A stretch of 64,000 nt of DNA from CBDAQA01 sp965247815. GTDB taxonomy: Bacteria > Planctomycetota > Phycisphaerae > Tepidisphaerales > Tepidisphaeraceae. The notes under the pieces were generated by a model that was not told the DNA's origin, did no database searches, and was given only the letters and a program-made list of their open reading frames with translations. The position numbers and the translations under genes were made by a program. The stretch spans positions 124,001 to 188,000 of the forward strand of contig CBDFHW010000026.1 of assembly GCA_965247815.1 (NCBI GenBank). The letters are read 5' to 3'. The first letter of the stretch is position 1; the number at the start of each line of letters is the position of its first letter. This document shows, piece after piece, positions 25,812-36,689 of the stretch.

Positions 25812-28800
25812 ATGGCCCTGACCCCCGGAAAAATTCTGACCGCAGTGTTTGGTTCTCGCAACGACCGCCTCATCAAGCGGTTCAAGAAGATGGTCGAGCA
25901 GGTGAACGCCAAAGAGGCCGCCGTTCAATTGCTCACTGACGACCAACTCCGCAATCGAACGCAGGAGATCCGCACCGGGTTGGTTGCCGGGACGTTGAAG
26001 AGCGCCGACGTGCTTCCCGAGGCGTTCGCGATCATTCGCGAAAGCATGGACCGGCACATCGGCATCCGGCAGATCTTTAATCCCGACGAAAACTTCGACC
26101 CTGATAAGTTCGATGATGAAACGCTCGAACTCTATGACGGCGTGCAACGGCGGATGATCAACGAAGGGCTTAGCTGGGTCCGCGTTCCGATTCCTGTCAA
26201 AATCTACCAACAGGTTCGCAAGCTCTACCCGGAAAGCCGGCCGCCGTTCCGCGCCCGGTGTTTCGACGTGCAGCTCATCGGCGGGCTGGTCATGTACGAA
26301 GGCCGCATCGCCGAGATGGCCACCGGTGAAGGGAAGACCTTCGTCGCGCCGTTGGCCTGTTTCATGCGCGTATTGGAAGGGTTTCATTGCCACGTCGTGA
26401 CGGTGAACGACTACCTCGTGAAGCGCGACTCGACCTGGGTCATGCCAGCGTTCGAAAACCTCGGGCTTTCGGTCGGGTATCTTCAGCAGGATTTAGAGCC
26501 CGGCGGTGAGGCCCGTCGCCGGCAGTATTCCTGCGACGTGACCTACGGGACCAACAGCGAGTTCGGTTTCGATTACCTCCGCGACAACATGAAAGAGCGG
26601 GTCGATTCGCAGGTGCAGGGCCCGCTGGATTTCGCGATCGTCGACGAAGTCGATTCGGTGCTGATCGACGAAGCGCGAACACCGCTGATCATCAGCGGGG
26701 CGGCCCACGACGACGCGCCGAAATATCAAGCGCCGCGGACGGGGTGGCGCGGACGCTGGTCATCGAGTTGCATCAAACCATGGGACGCGAAGATCGAAGA
26801 GGAAGTGCGACGCTGCCAAGCGGGCAATCAAATCCGCCGAAGGGGACGAAGACCACGCCAAGACCAAGGAAGAAAAAGAAGCCTGCCGGAAGCGCCGGTC
26901 CGAGGCCGAGAAACAGCTTGTTGAAGCCGAGTCCAAGAAGGAAGGCATCACGCAGTACTACGAAGTCGAGATGGACCGCAAGTCGGTCCACCTGACTCAC
27001 GAAGGCGTCGCCGCCGCGCAGGAGGCGGCAGGGGTTGGCAGTTTCTACGTCGGCAACAACATGGAATGGCCGCATCTGATGGAGCAGTCGCTCCGCGCCC
27101 ACGTCGTGTACGAACGAGACAAGGATTACGTCGTCGAGCGCGGTTCCAAGGGCGAAATGGAAGTCGTGATCGTCGATGAATTCACCGGCCGAAAGATGGC
27201 GGGCCGGCAGTGGTCCGACGGGCTGCACCAGGCGACCGAGGCCAAGGAAGGCGTTTCGATCAAGCAGGAAACGCAGACGCTGGCCACGATCACGCTACAG
27301 AACTTCTTCAAGCTGTACCGCGCGTTGTCCGGCATGACAGGGACGGCCCTGACCGAGGCCGAGGAATTCAACAAAATCTACAAGCTGGACGTGGTCAGCA
27401 TCCCGACGAATCGACCGGTGATCCGCCGTGACACTGAAGACCGCGTGTATCGCACGGAGCCGGAAAAGTGGACGGCGATCCTGGAAGAAATCAAAGAAGT
27501 CAGCGAGACCGGCCGGCCCGTGCTGGTCGGAACCACCAGTGTCGAAAAGAGCGAAATGCTCTCGAACGCGCTGCGGCGAAAGTTCGGCATCGAGCACGAA
27601 GTGTTGAACGCGAAGAACCACGAGCGCGAAGCCCAGATCGTTCAGATTGCGGGGCAGCAGCACAAGAACGCGCACGGCGATTTGGTCGGGAACGTCACGA
27701 TCGCCACCAACATGGCCGGACGCGGCACCGACATTAAACCGGCGCAAAGCGCATTCTTTGAGATCATAGAAGCGCCCGCGGCATCCAAAGCCGCCGAGAC
27801 CGGCAAGTACGTCGTGCAACAGCGTGTCACCGGCAAAAAGCTTGATGTAATTCCGCCGTCCAGCGACGAACACACCAACCCGCTGTTCGACCACCTGCAG
27901 CTCAAGCCCGGCGCGAAAACCGTCGGCGGACTGCACGTGATCGGCACCGAACGGCATACCGCCCGCCGGATCGACAACCAGCTCCGCGGTCGCGCGGGCC
28001 GGCAGGGGGACGCCGGGTCGAGCCGGTTTTACGTGTCACTGCAGGACGACCTGATGAAGATGTTCGCCGGCGAATGGACGATCAAAGTCCTCGGCTGGCT
28101 CGGGCTCGAAGAGGGGATGGCGATCGAGGACAAGCGCATCAGCAAGGGCATCCTGAACGCGCAGAAGAAAGTCGAAGAGCGGAATTATCTCAGTCGAAAA
28201 AACATGCTCGAGTACGACGACGTCATGGACGCCCAGCGGATGAGTTTCTACGGCATGCGTCAGAAGGTGCTCGAAGGCCGGGACGTGGCTGGTGTGATCT
28301 GGGGCATGATTGGCGACGCGATCCGCGACGCGGTCGACAAATACATCACCCAGGATTTTGTCGCCGCCACGGTCAGTGAATGGGCCGCGACTAATTTCCA
28401 GGTAAATATCGACCCGCGTGACCTGCGGGGCCGGCGCGACCTGCACGACCTTGAAAGATATATTCGCACGCAGGCCCGCGCCGAGGCCGAGACCAACCTC
28501 GCCGCCACGATGGGCGAGTTCGTCGGGGAAGACGAAGACGACACCAAGACGTGGGACACCAAGGGACTTTCCAGCTGGGCGATGAGCCGGTTCGGCGTGA
28601 ACCTCAGCCAGAGTCAAATTCGTAAATCGACACCCGAGGCGCTCGAAGAGCAGCTCCGCGTCGCGGCGGTCGAGCAGATCGACCACCGGGACACGACCGG
28701 GCTCGAACGCTATTTGGAACCGCTGTTCGCCGAGAAGGAGATGGCGGCCTGGGCGAGGGACAAATTCGGCATCGAGTTGACGGCCGAAGAATTGGCCAAG

Positions 28801-29796
28801 ACGTCGAAGGAAGCCCGGACGTCTCCGGGGGAAGCAATCGCCGCGCTGATCAACACGCGCGCCCACGAAGCGTACGCCCGCCGCGAGGTGGAATATCCGG
28901 TAAACCACGTGTTGACGTATGCCTTCGGCGGGGAGGAAGGCAGCACCGACAATCCATACGCGGCCGACTTTGTCAGCAAGTGGATCCGGGGGAAATATGG
29001 CGTCGATCTGACCGTCGATTACATTCGCAGCAAAAATGTCCGCGAGATCCACGACGAAATGTGCGGCTATCAGGAAAAGCTCACGCACGGGAATAAGCTG
29101 CAGGCCGACATCGACCAGATCATCAAAGCCGGCACACCCGATCAGCAGATCGAGGCGTTCAACCAGCGGTTTGGTTTGGTTTTAACCGATGCTATTTTCA
29201 GACCCGAGACGCTGCCGCCCGCGCTACGCGCGTTGATCGGTGAATCGTCGAAAGAAAGCCGGACGTCGGTCGCCGGTGACGAAACGACCAAGCTGGATGC
29301 CCGCACGATCTTCACCAACATCGCCAAGGCTCACCTGCGGCGGGAGCTGACTGACCTGGAACAATATGTCCTGATCCAGATCTTCGACCAGGCGTGGAAA
29401 GACCACCTGTTTGCAATGGACATGCTCAAGGGCGGGATCGGGCTGCAGGCGTTCGCCGAGCAGGATCCGCGGGTTTTATATAAGAAGGAAGGTTTCGACT
29501 ACTTCAAGCAGATGTTGGCCGGGGTACGTGACAAGGTCACGGACCAGATCTTCCGCGCTAAGTTGATGGGCGACGCGCAGCGCCGCAGCAATTACCGGGA
29601 GACCGCTGCCGTGCACGCCGATGCCGGGAGCTACGGCGTCAGTGAAAACCTGGAAGCGGGCGGTGAAGCTGCCTCCGGCGATCAGGGCGGCGCTAAGACG
29701 ATTGTCCGCGACCAGCCCAAGGTGGGGCGCAATGACCTGTGCCCGTGCGGGAGCGGAAAGAAGTTCAAGAAATGCCACGGGGCGGAGGCCGTTTAA
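25812..29796 (+). pseudogene. secA: Preprotein translocase ATPase SecA, three indels as sequenced
   Basis: SecA drives Sec-dependent export. Intact features: Walker A MATGEGKT (about residue 169), VDEVDSVLIDEARTPLIISG, GRQWSDGLHQA, NMAGRGTDI, RGRAGRQGDAGSSRF and the zinc-binding end RNDLCPCGSGKKFKKCH. Between 26733 and 26817 the frame changes three times. One base is missing near 26733 (KYQA to ADGVARTLV). One A is extra near 26777 (before PWDAKIEEE). One C is extra near 26817 (before KRAIKSAEG). Corrected, the protein is about 1,327 residues versus about 900 in E. coli. The extra length is a coiled coil at the lesion site and about 320 residues, with a repeated motif, at 28378-29200. The start ATG has GAAGGTG upstream. 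SecA is essential, so assembly error is likely. Confidence 0.92.
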
Positions 29797-29870
29797 CTGC
29801 GGTGCCGGGGCCGCATCGATGCCGGTGATTTCGGCGATTCGCTCGGCTTCAATCAAATCGGCGGGTGGGT

Positions 29871-30791
29871 ATGACCAGACGGTTTTTCGTTACGCTGTTG
29901 GCGTCCGTTATTTTGATCAGTACGGTTCTTCGGATGGCCAACGCCGCCGACGTGCCGGAGAAACCGATCGAGGTCGTGCTCCCGGCTGATTAGACCGACA
30001 AACCGGCGATCTTCGTGCATCTCGCAAAGCCCGATCGCCGGACCGGGGCGGCGATCGTGATTTGCCCCGGCGGCGGGTACGCCGGGCTGACCATGACCAG
30101 CGAAGGCCACGACACGGCCGAATGGTTTGCCGCACGCGGTGTTGCCGGGATCGTCTTGCAATACCGGCTGCCCGGCGTTCACGGTCATACGCACGCGTCG
30201 CCGCTGCAAGACGCGCACGCGGCGATCACTGTCGTCCGGCAGCGTGCGGCCGAGTGGGGCATTGACCCGCACCGGGTCGGTATCCTCGGATATTCCGCCG
30301 GTGGTCACCTCGCCTCGACCGCCGGCACTCATTTTGATGAAAATACTCGACCTGATTTCATGCTGCTCATCTACCCCGTGATCACGATGACGGGCGAGTA
30401 CGCCCACGCCGGTTCACGTGACAAGCTGCTCGGCCCGCACCCGGCCGAGAACCTTGTGAAGTTCTACTCCAATGAGTTGCAGGTGACAAAAGAGACGCCG
30501 CCGGCGTTTATCGCCGCCGCGGGTGATGACTCGACAGTCAACGTCATGAACAGCGTCGGGTTTTATGTTGCCCTGCTTCACGCGAAAGTTCCGGCCGATC
30601 TGCACATATACACCGTCGGCGAGCACGGCCTGAAAGGCGGGCTGGGATGGGGCATCGGCGGGCCGAGTCGGTCGGTCTCCAGCACCTGGCCCGACCGTGC
30701 GATCGAATGGATGCAACAGCGCAATTTGTTCGAACCTGTAAAAAACCAGCCCGCGATTCGGCAAAACGGTGAGCCGCCGAATTATCCCTGA
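29871..30791 (+). pseudogene. Secreted alpha/beta-hydrolase esterase with an internal amber codon
   Basis: The ATG at 29871 opens a signal peptide (FFVTLLASVILIS, then MANAADVPEKPIEVVLPAD). A TAG at 29991-29993 in the same frame interrupts it, after which the frame continues to 30791 with DKPAIFVHLAKPDRRTG. The mature region is complete: CPGGGYAGL (oxyanion hole), GYSAGGHLAS (catalytic Ser), AAGDDSTVN (Asp) and GEHGLKGG (His). This is the acetyl-xylan-esterase/carboxylesterase type often found beside planctomycetal sulfatases. One base change or sequencing error would restore it. A shorter product from the GTG at 30015 would lack the signal. Confidence 0.8.
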
Positions 30792-31033
30792 AGGACCGAA
30801 AGCTTATTGCGGAAGAAGCCTAGGCGTCTTCCCGCCAGCACGAGGTGCGCCGGGCAATCTGCAATATTGCCGGGTTTAGTTGACCGGCCTCTAAGAACTT
30901 ATCTCGGCAGGAAGATTCGTTCGGTGAACTTGACCCGTTTGGCTTACCCGAGCAGATTAATGCTGGCGGGCTCGATGCTGCTCGGCTTTTTGAGAAGTCG
31001 ACTCCGAGAGACGAAATTTTTGAGAGCCGATCA

Positions 31034-33238
31034 ATGCATCGTAGTTGGACCTGTTTCGCGATATCGCTGCTGTGTTGTGCTCTCGGCGGCCTCGCCCGCG
31101 CGCGGGCGGCGGGGCAGCCGACGGCCGATCGCAGAAGGCCCAATATTGTGGTCATCCTCTGCGACGACATGGGGTTCAGCGACCTGGGCTGTTACGGCAG
31201 CGAGATTCATACGCCTAACCTCGATGCGCTCGCCGCGGGGGGACTTCGGTTCACGCAGTTTTATAACACTTCGCGGTGCTGCCCGAGCCGGGCGAGTCTG
31301 CTCACGGGGCTGTATCCCCATCAGGCGGGGATGGGGTACATGACCAACGGCCGGATCGGGTCTGACGGATACACCGGCAACTTCAATTCCCATTGCGTCA
31401 CGATCGCGCAGGTGCTGAAACCGGCGGGTTACGCGACGTACATGGTCGGGAAATGGCACGTCACTTCGGACGACAAGCCCGGAAGCCCGAAGAACAACTG
31501 GCCCGTTCAGCGGGGTTTCGACAAGTATTACGGAACGATCATCGGCGCTTCGAGCTACTTCGATCCGGGCATGCTCACGCGCGATAACACGGTGATCAGC
31601 CCGTTCACCGACCGCGAATACCAGCCACGCGCGGGCGAACCATACTATTTTACGAACGCGCTGAGCGATCAGGCCGCACGGTACATCACCGAACATCATC
31701 AGCGGCATCCGGAGCAGCCGTTCTTCGCCTACGTCGCTTACACCGCGCCGCATTTCCCGATGCAGGCGTTGGGAAAGGACGTTGCCAAATACAAGAGGGT
31801 GTACGACGCGGGCTACGGGCCGATTCGCGCGGCCCGCTTCAAACGGGAAAAAGCACTCGGGCTGATCAACCCCGCCTGGGATCTAAGTCCGCAGGCGGGG
31901 GACTGGGATGCGGTGAAGAACAAGGCCTGGGAGTCGCGGTGCATGGAGGTGTACGCAGCAATGGTCGACAACATGGACCAAGGCGTCGGGCGGATCGTCG
32001 AGTCGCTGCGAACGACCGGCCAGCTCGACGATACGCTGATTCTGTTTCTGCAGGACAACGGTGGGAACTACGAGGACATTGGCCGCGACGGAAACAGCGT
32101 CCGCGCGGCGACCCCGTCGCTGCCCGCGCAGGGCAATGAATTTTTTGAGACATCGGAGCGCCCCGACCGAACTCGTGACGGCTGGCCCATGTTGCACGGT
32201 GAAACCGTGATGCCCGGACCCGCCGACACTTTTATTGCGTACGGTCGCGGCTGGGGAAACGTCAGCAATACGCCGTTCCGTGAATACAAACACTTCGTCC
32301 ACGAGGGCGGTATTGCAACGCCGCTTATCGCACATTGGCCGGTTCGAATTGCCCGCAAAGGGCAACTCGAAAGACAACCGGGGCATTTGCTCGACCTGAT
32401 GGCGACCTGCGTCGAAGTCGCGGGTGCGAAATATCCGGAAACCTTTAACGGAAACGCGATCGTCCCGATGCAGGGCAAGAGCCTGGTTCCGGTTTTCGAC
32501 GGACAGACGATATCTCGCGACGCAATCTACTGGGAACACGAAGGCAACCGCGCCGTGCGGCAGGGGAAATGGAAACTAGTAGCCAAATACCCGACCGGCG
32601 CCTGGGAATTGTATGACATCGAAGCCGACCGCACCGAGATGCACGACCTCGCGTCGGCACAGCCGGAGCGAACCCGCGCGATGGTGCAGAAGTGGGAGGC
32701 ATGGGCCCGCGACGCCAATGTGATCCCATGGCCCTGGAAGCCGCAGTACGGCGAGCCGCCCCGGCAGGTTGAGCAAACCGTCTTCAAACTCAACCAAGGC
32801 GACGACCTGCATGATGAGAACGTTCCGCAGGTCGGCGGCAAGGCGATACGCATCAGCGCGACGGTCGACGCCCGAACCGGCGACGGTGTAATTCTCGCGC
32901 AGGGCGGACACATGCTCGGCTATTCTCTGTACATCAAAGCCGGGCGTGCCGCGTTCGCTTTGCGTCGGCAGAATGTGTTGACGTTGATCACTTCTAAAGA
33001 GCCGGTCCCGGGAACGCCGTTCGATGTTTCAGCCGATCTCGAACACGACGGGACGATAAGCCTGGGCGTGAATGGAACTCAGGTCGCCACCGGTAACGCT
33101 GCGGGTGTCTTGTCGAAGACACCGGCCGACGGCCTGCAGGTGGGGCAGGACGGGAATAACCCGGTCGGAGAATACGTCTCGCCGTTTGCCTTTCAGGGCA
33201 CACTGTCTCGGGTTGTATTGAGACTTAATGCGAAATGA
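31034..33238 (+). CDS. Exported type I sulfatase with C-terminal beta-domain
   Basis: 734 residues. A signal peptide ends about ARARAAG. The alkaline-phosphatase-fold core has VVILCDDMGFSDLGCYG (metal site), CCPSRASLLTG (C-x-P-x-R, whose first Cys becomes formylglycine), VGKWH, APHFPMQA and FLQDNGG. The last 150 residues (RISATVDARTGDGVILAQGG and VGEYVSPFAFQGTLSRV) look like a concanavalin-type sugar-binding domain. It should remove sulfate esters from polysaccharides or other substrates in the periplasm. The modifying enzyme (FGE or anSME) is not in the window. The 242-base gap upstream holds nothing clear. Confidence 0.92.
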   Translation: MHRSWTCFAISLLCCALGGLARARAAGQPTADRRRPNIVVILCDDMGFSDLGCYGSEIHTPNLDALAAGGLRFTQFYNTSRCCPSRASLLTGLYPHQAGMGYMTNGRIGSDGYTGNFNSHCVTIAQVLKPAGYATYMVGKWHVTSDDKPGSPKNNWPVQRGFDKYYGTIIGASSYFDPGMLTRDNTVISPFTDREYQPRAGEPYYFTNALSDQAARYITEHHQRHPEQPFFAYVAYTAPHFPMQALGKDVAKYKRVYDAGYGPIRAARFKREKALGLINPAWDLSPQAGDWDAVKNKAWESRCMEVYAAMVDNMDQGVGRIVESLRTTGQLDDTLILFLQDNGGNYEDIGRDGNSVRAATPSLPAQGNEFFETSERPDRTRDGWPMLHGETVMPGPADTFIAYGRGWGNVSNTPFREYKHFVHEGGIATPLIAHWPVRIARKGQLERQPGHLLDLMATCVEVAGAKYPETFNGNAIVPMQGKSLVPVFDGQTISRDAIYWEHEGNRAVRQGKWKLVAKYPTGAWELYDIEADRTEMHDLASAQPERTRAMVQKWEAWARDANVIPWPWKPQYGEPPRQVEQTVFKLNQGDDLHDENVPQVGGKAIRISATVDARTGDGVILAQGGHMLGYSLYIKAGRAAFALRRQNVLTLITSKEPVPGTPFDVSADLEHDGTISLGVNGTQVATGNAAGVLSKTPADGLQVGQDGNNPVGEYVSPFAFQGTLSRVVLRLNAK

Positions 33239-33307
33239 AACCTGACGGTCAGCGACGGCCGCAACTCAAGGGTCCTTGCGAGAATGAGTCCGACTGTCAC
33301 ACCGACA

Positions 33308-36300
33308 TTATAAAATCGAGACCTTGAAATCTCCAGGGAAAGTAAGCTCTGACGGACTCTGCTTTGAGGTCCAGACGAACGGTTTACCACCCGGTTCGGT
33401 GTCGGAGAAGGCAGTGAGGTGCTGGGTCGCGAAACCAAACGGCGAGCCGTTGTTTGCAGTCTGTACTCCTTTAACTCGCACCTTGCCGATCGTCGCGGCG
33501 GCGACCTGCGTGTTGCTGAAACCGATTGGTGCCGACTTCGGTTGAACAATTGTGAAGCTATTGATCTGGCCCGCTGTGACGAAGTCGCCGGCAGAGGTTG
33601 GGAGCGTTGTCACTGTGGGTGCAACGCCGGCGAAGAACAGCGAGTCGGATGTCGAACCGACGGTGACTGCGTTGATAATGCCTGCCGAGCGAAGCGTCGA
33701 ACCGGTAACCGAACCGGTCACCTTCATGACGCTCAGATCGAGGTTCGCGCCGGTTAGGAACAGTGCCGCGTTGGAGACGTTGCCGTGAACCTGCAGCGAA
33801 CCAATCGATGACGCCGTCAGGTTCCCGCTGAGATTCCCGGCGACCGTCATCGACCGGAGCCCGACATTGAAGTTTGCCGACCACGCGGCGGCCGTGGAGG
33901 TCGCGCTGACGCTGCCGGCGGGCCCTGACACGATCCACGTGCCGGCAGTCACGTTGCCGAGCCTAGCGGCGGACAAACCACCACTGAGAATCAAATCAGC
34001 GGCGAACGCTCCTTTTACTCCAAGTGATCCGATCGACGGTGCGGTGATAGACGTGCTGCTGTCGGCCGTCCAACTCGCCGCCGACAGCGACGCGATTGGT
34101 GCCATGCTGGTGACGGTCGCGCCGTCGACGGCGCCGAGCTTGACCGCGGGCCGCCCCGAAGCCGACCCGAAGTTGATGGAGGCGGTCGACGCGACATTAC
34201 CCAGCGACACCCGGCTCACGGACCCCGTGAAGGTCAGTGAACCGGCCAGTGTTGCCGTCGTCGCGGTGAACGCGCCGAGCGGGCCTTGCACGGCGACGTC
34301 GTTCAAACTCGTCGCACCACCGGCGGATTGAATCACCAACGACGATGCGGCGGTGGTGCCGGTCAACAGCGTCTGCACGGGTTCGGCCGAGCTGTTGTTG
34401 AGCAGGACCGTTCCGGTGCCCACGCCGCCGAGCTTCAGCGTGACATGGTGGCCGGCGGCGTCGGTGTAGAGGTACGGTGTTTTGCGGTCGAATGTTTTCG
34501 TCGACTCGGTTTGGTTGCTGACGGTTGCAGCGGCCGACGCTGTCGCCAGCCCGATCCCGGTGCTGGGGTTAGATAGCGTCAGGCTGAAGGTTTTCGACGA
34601 GTTCGCCGCGAGGGTCGGTGTCACCAAAACCTGTACGGTCTGAGTCGTCACGCCCGGCGCGAACGTAAGTGTTCCGGAAGTCGCGGTGTAATCCGTACCG
34701 GCGACGGCGGTTCCGTCGGACGTCGCAAACTGGACGGTTTCGGCTGCTGACTGCGCGCTCGACAGCGTCACGGAGAACGTGGCCGTCGTCGAAGTGCCCG
34801 CGAGCGGGGCGGCGATCGAAGTGCCGGTGACCGCGAGCGTGCCGCTGACGACGGTCTTGGCAGTTTGCAGCTCGAACGCGCCCGCGTCGTACCCGCCGCC
34901 GAACGGCCGGGGGCTCCCCGCGAAATCTTTGTCGATCGCGGCGACGGTCACGCCGGGGGTTGCAGTATAAAAATCGATCGCCGGCGAAGTACCGGACAAC
35001 GCATAGTTCCCGCCGGCTTTGTCGACAAACCCGGGGTCCGCGACGATCGAAGTCGAGTCATATCCGAGCGCGGTCCACTGCTGGAAGCTGAGGGTTATCA
35101 ACGAATTGATATCGTGGTCGTAGAAGGTCGAGCCGGGTTTAAACACGTTGTGGTCGAAGCTCTGCGTGCCGGTGGTATTAAAGGCAAGCCAAACTGGCGT
35201 ATCGCAATCGAAGACGTTGCCGTAGACCGAAGCGTTAGTGTTGTCGACTCGCAAGTCGACGGCGGGTCCGCCCGAGAATGAAAACGTGTTGAAGCGAACG
35301 ATCGAGTTTTTGCCGTTCAGGATGACGCCGCCGTTATGACCGGCCGAGATGTTTGGACTGAGATTGGTGAAGACACAGTTCTGGACGACGGCGTTGTCGC
35401 CACTGATGTCCACGCTTCCGGACGCTTGGTCGAACGCGACACCGTCGACCACGGAATTGTTGGTTTGAATGTAGAGTTGTCCACCGAACCGGCCGCCCTG
35501 GACGGTTATCACCTCATTCGGACCGGTGCTTTCGCAGAACATGCCGGTGCCGTAGCCGTTCTCTGACACTAGATTTTTAAGCAGGATGCTGGCGATCGAG
35601 TTCGCATCGCCGTGGGTGATGAAGATTTCGTAAGCGCCGTTGGGGTGCGTGTACGTGTCGTTGATCCACTGGGACGTGTTGCCCGTCTGAGTAGAGTCGC
35701 TGAACGTGACAAAAGCCGACGCGCCGCCAAAGCCCAGGTCCGGCGCGGTCTGGTCGGCGGTCAGATTCTTCCCGACGAAACCGGTCGCATTGATCGCGCC
35801 GTAGGCGTGCTTGCCGGTCAGGCTCGCGGTCCCGCCGTCGATGGTGATATTGGTGCCTGCCTGGATTGAGAACGCATAGGTGTTGACGTCGGCAGCACAC
35901 TCGGTCACGTCCAGATTTTTGAAGACCAAATTGCTGTTGCCATTATTTTGAATGACCTGCGAGCGCGTCGCAGCCGTTATTTCGTGCCCTGCAAGTGGAC
36001 TGCCGAGATTTACGTAGAGGATCGTGTCGGCCGGGTTGTAATAGAAGGTCCCGCTATTCGCTTCTACATAAGCAATATTAGTGGCCGGGTCGGCAGTTCC
36101 GGACCCGGCGACGTTAAGGGCATCGAGCGACTCGTGCGTAAACTTGTGATTGTCAAAAACCCAGTTCACCGGCGTCGAAGTTGCCTTGGAATAAGTTGTA
36201 CCGGTCACAAGGTTGAACGATGCCACATCCAGAGGATCGCTGCCGAAGAATAGCGGGTTACCGAGGCTGGAATCACCGTAAGCGCCGAAGGTGATAGGCG

Positions 36301-36562
36301 CGGCGGTCGTTCCGCTCGAAATCGGCACGAGGTTTTCGTGGAATTGTCCGCCGTCCTGGAACAGGATGGAATCGCCCGGTTGGAACGAAGTGCCGTTCAC
36401 TTTCGAAACCGTCTGCCACGGCGCGGCCTGGCTGGTGCCGGGGTTGTTGTCAGAACCCGTCGGACTCACGTAATACGTCGTGCTGAGCATCAACCGGTTC
36501 TCGACCGCTTCGATAGCCGCGCCCGACAAGAAACGTTTTTTTGATTTCGAGGTGTAGGACAT
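33308..36562 (-). CDS. Giant surface protein: LEPR-type leader, beta-helix, Calx-beta, shared C-terminal module
   Basis: 1,084 residues from the ATG at 36562 (a TTG two codons earlier is possible). The leader is basic (SKSKKRF) with EAVENRLMLS, the planctomycetal LEPR-XLL-like motif. Residues about 30-560 form a right-handed beta-helix of pectate-lyase type (TYYVSPTGSDNNPGT, FKNLDVTEC, NAVVQNCVF, NSIVRFNTF). A Calx-beta-like domain follows (about 590-690: FSVTLSSAQSAAETV, DGTAVAGTDYT). The last 390 residues (from about YLYTDAAGHHVTLKLGG) are a Gly/Ser/Thr-rich module related to that of the giant protein at 43429. No lyase active-site residues are assigned. Probably exported and cell-surface bound. 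It is convergent to the sulfatase gene. Confidence 0.85.
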   Translation of the reverse strand: MSYTSKSKKRFLSGAAIEAVENRLMLSTTYYVSPTGSDNNPGTSQAAPWQTVSKVNGTSFQPGDSILFQDGGQFHENLVPISSGTTAAPITFGAYGDSSLGNPLFFGSDPLDVASFNLVTGTTYSKATSTPVNWVFDNHKFTHESLDALNVAGSGTADPATNIAYVEANSGTFYYNPADTILYVNLGSPLAGHEITAATRSQVIQNNGNSNLVFKNLDVTECAADVNTYAFSIQAGTNITIDGGTASLTGKHAYGAINATGFVGKNLTADQTAPDLGFGGASAFVTFSDSTQTGNTSQWINDTYTHPNGAYEIFITHGDANSIASILLKNLVSENGYGTGMFCESTGPNEVITVQGGRFGGQLYIQTNNSVVDGVAFDQASGSVDISGDNAVVQNCVFTNLSPNISAGHNGGVILNGKNSIVRFNTFSFSGGPAVDLRVDNTNASVYGNVFDCDTPVWLAFNTTGTQSFDHNVFKPGSTFYDHDINSLITLSFQQWTALGYDSTSIVADPGFVDKAGGNYALSGTSPAIDFYTATPGVTVAAIDKDFAGSPRPFGGGYDAGAFELQTAKTVVSGTLAVTGTSIAAPLAGTSTTATFSVTLSSAQSAAETVQFATSDGTAVAGTDYTATSGTLTFAPGVTTQTVQVLVTPTLAANSSKTFSLTLSNPSTGIGLATASAAATVSNQTESTKTFDRKTPYLYTDAAGHHVTLKLGGVGTGTVLLNNSSAEPVQTLLTGTTAASSLVIQSAGGATSLNDVAVQGPLGAFTATTATLAGSLTFTGSVSRVSLGNVASTASINFGSASGRPAVKLGAVDGATVTSMAPIASLSAASWTADSSTSITAPSIGSLGVKGAFAADLILSGGLSAARLGNVTAGTWIVSGPAGSVSATSTAAAWSANFNVGLRSMTVAGNLSGNLTASSIGSLQVHGNVSNAALFLTGANLDLSVMKVTGSVTGSTLRSAGIINAVTVGSTSDSLFFAGVAPTVTTLPTSAGDFVTAGQINSFTIVQPKSAPIGFSNTQVAAATIGKVRVKGVQTANNGSPFGFATQHLTAFSDTEPGGKPFVWTSKQSPSELTFPGDFKVSIL

Positions 36563-36689
36563 AAACAAGCTCGTAGTTTGGGTCTCGACAGTTCCGCCAG
36601 TGGTCTATTGATACTAGCGGATAAAGACGCCGACGGCGACGCAAGGATTGCGTGATTCACCGGCCTGTTCAAGCAATTCGGGAGCGGAT

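Noticed and set aside
28036..29088. A 350-codon leftward open frame inside secA
   Set aside because: High-GC shadow of secA; the repeat-rich sense-strand protein is the better explanation.
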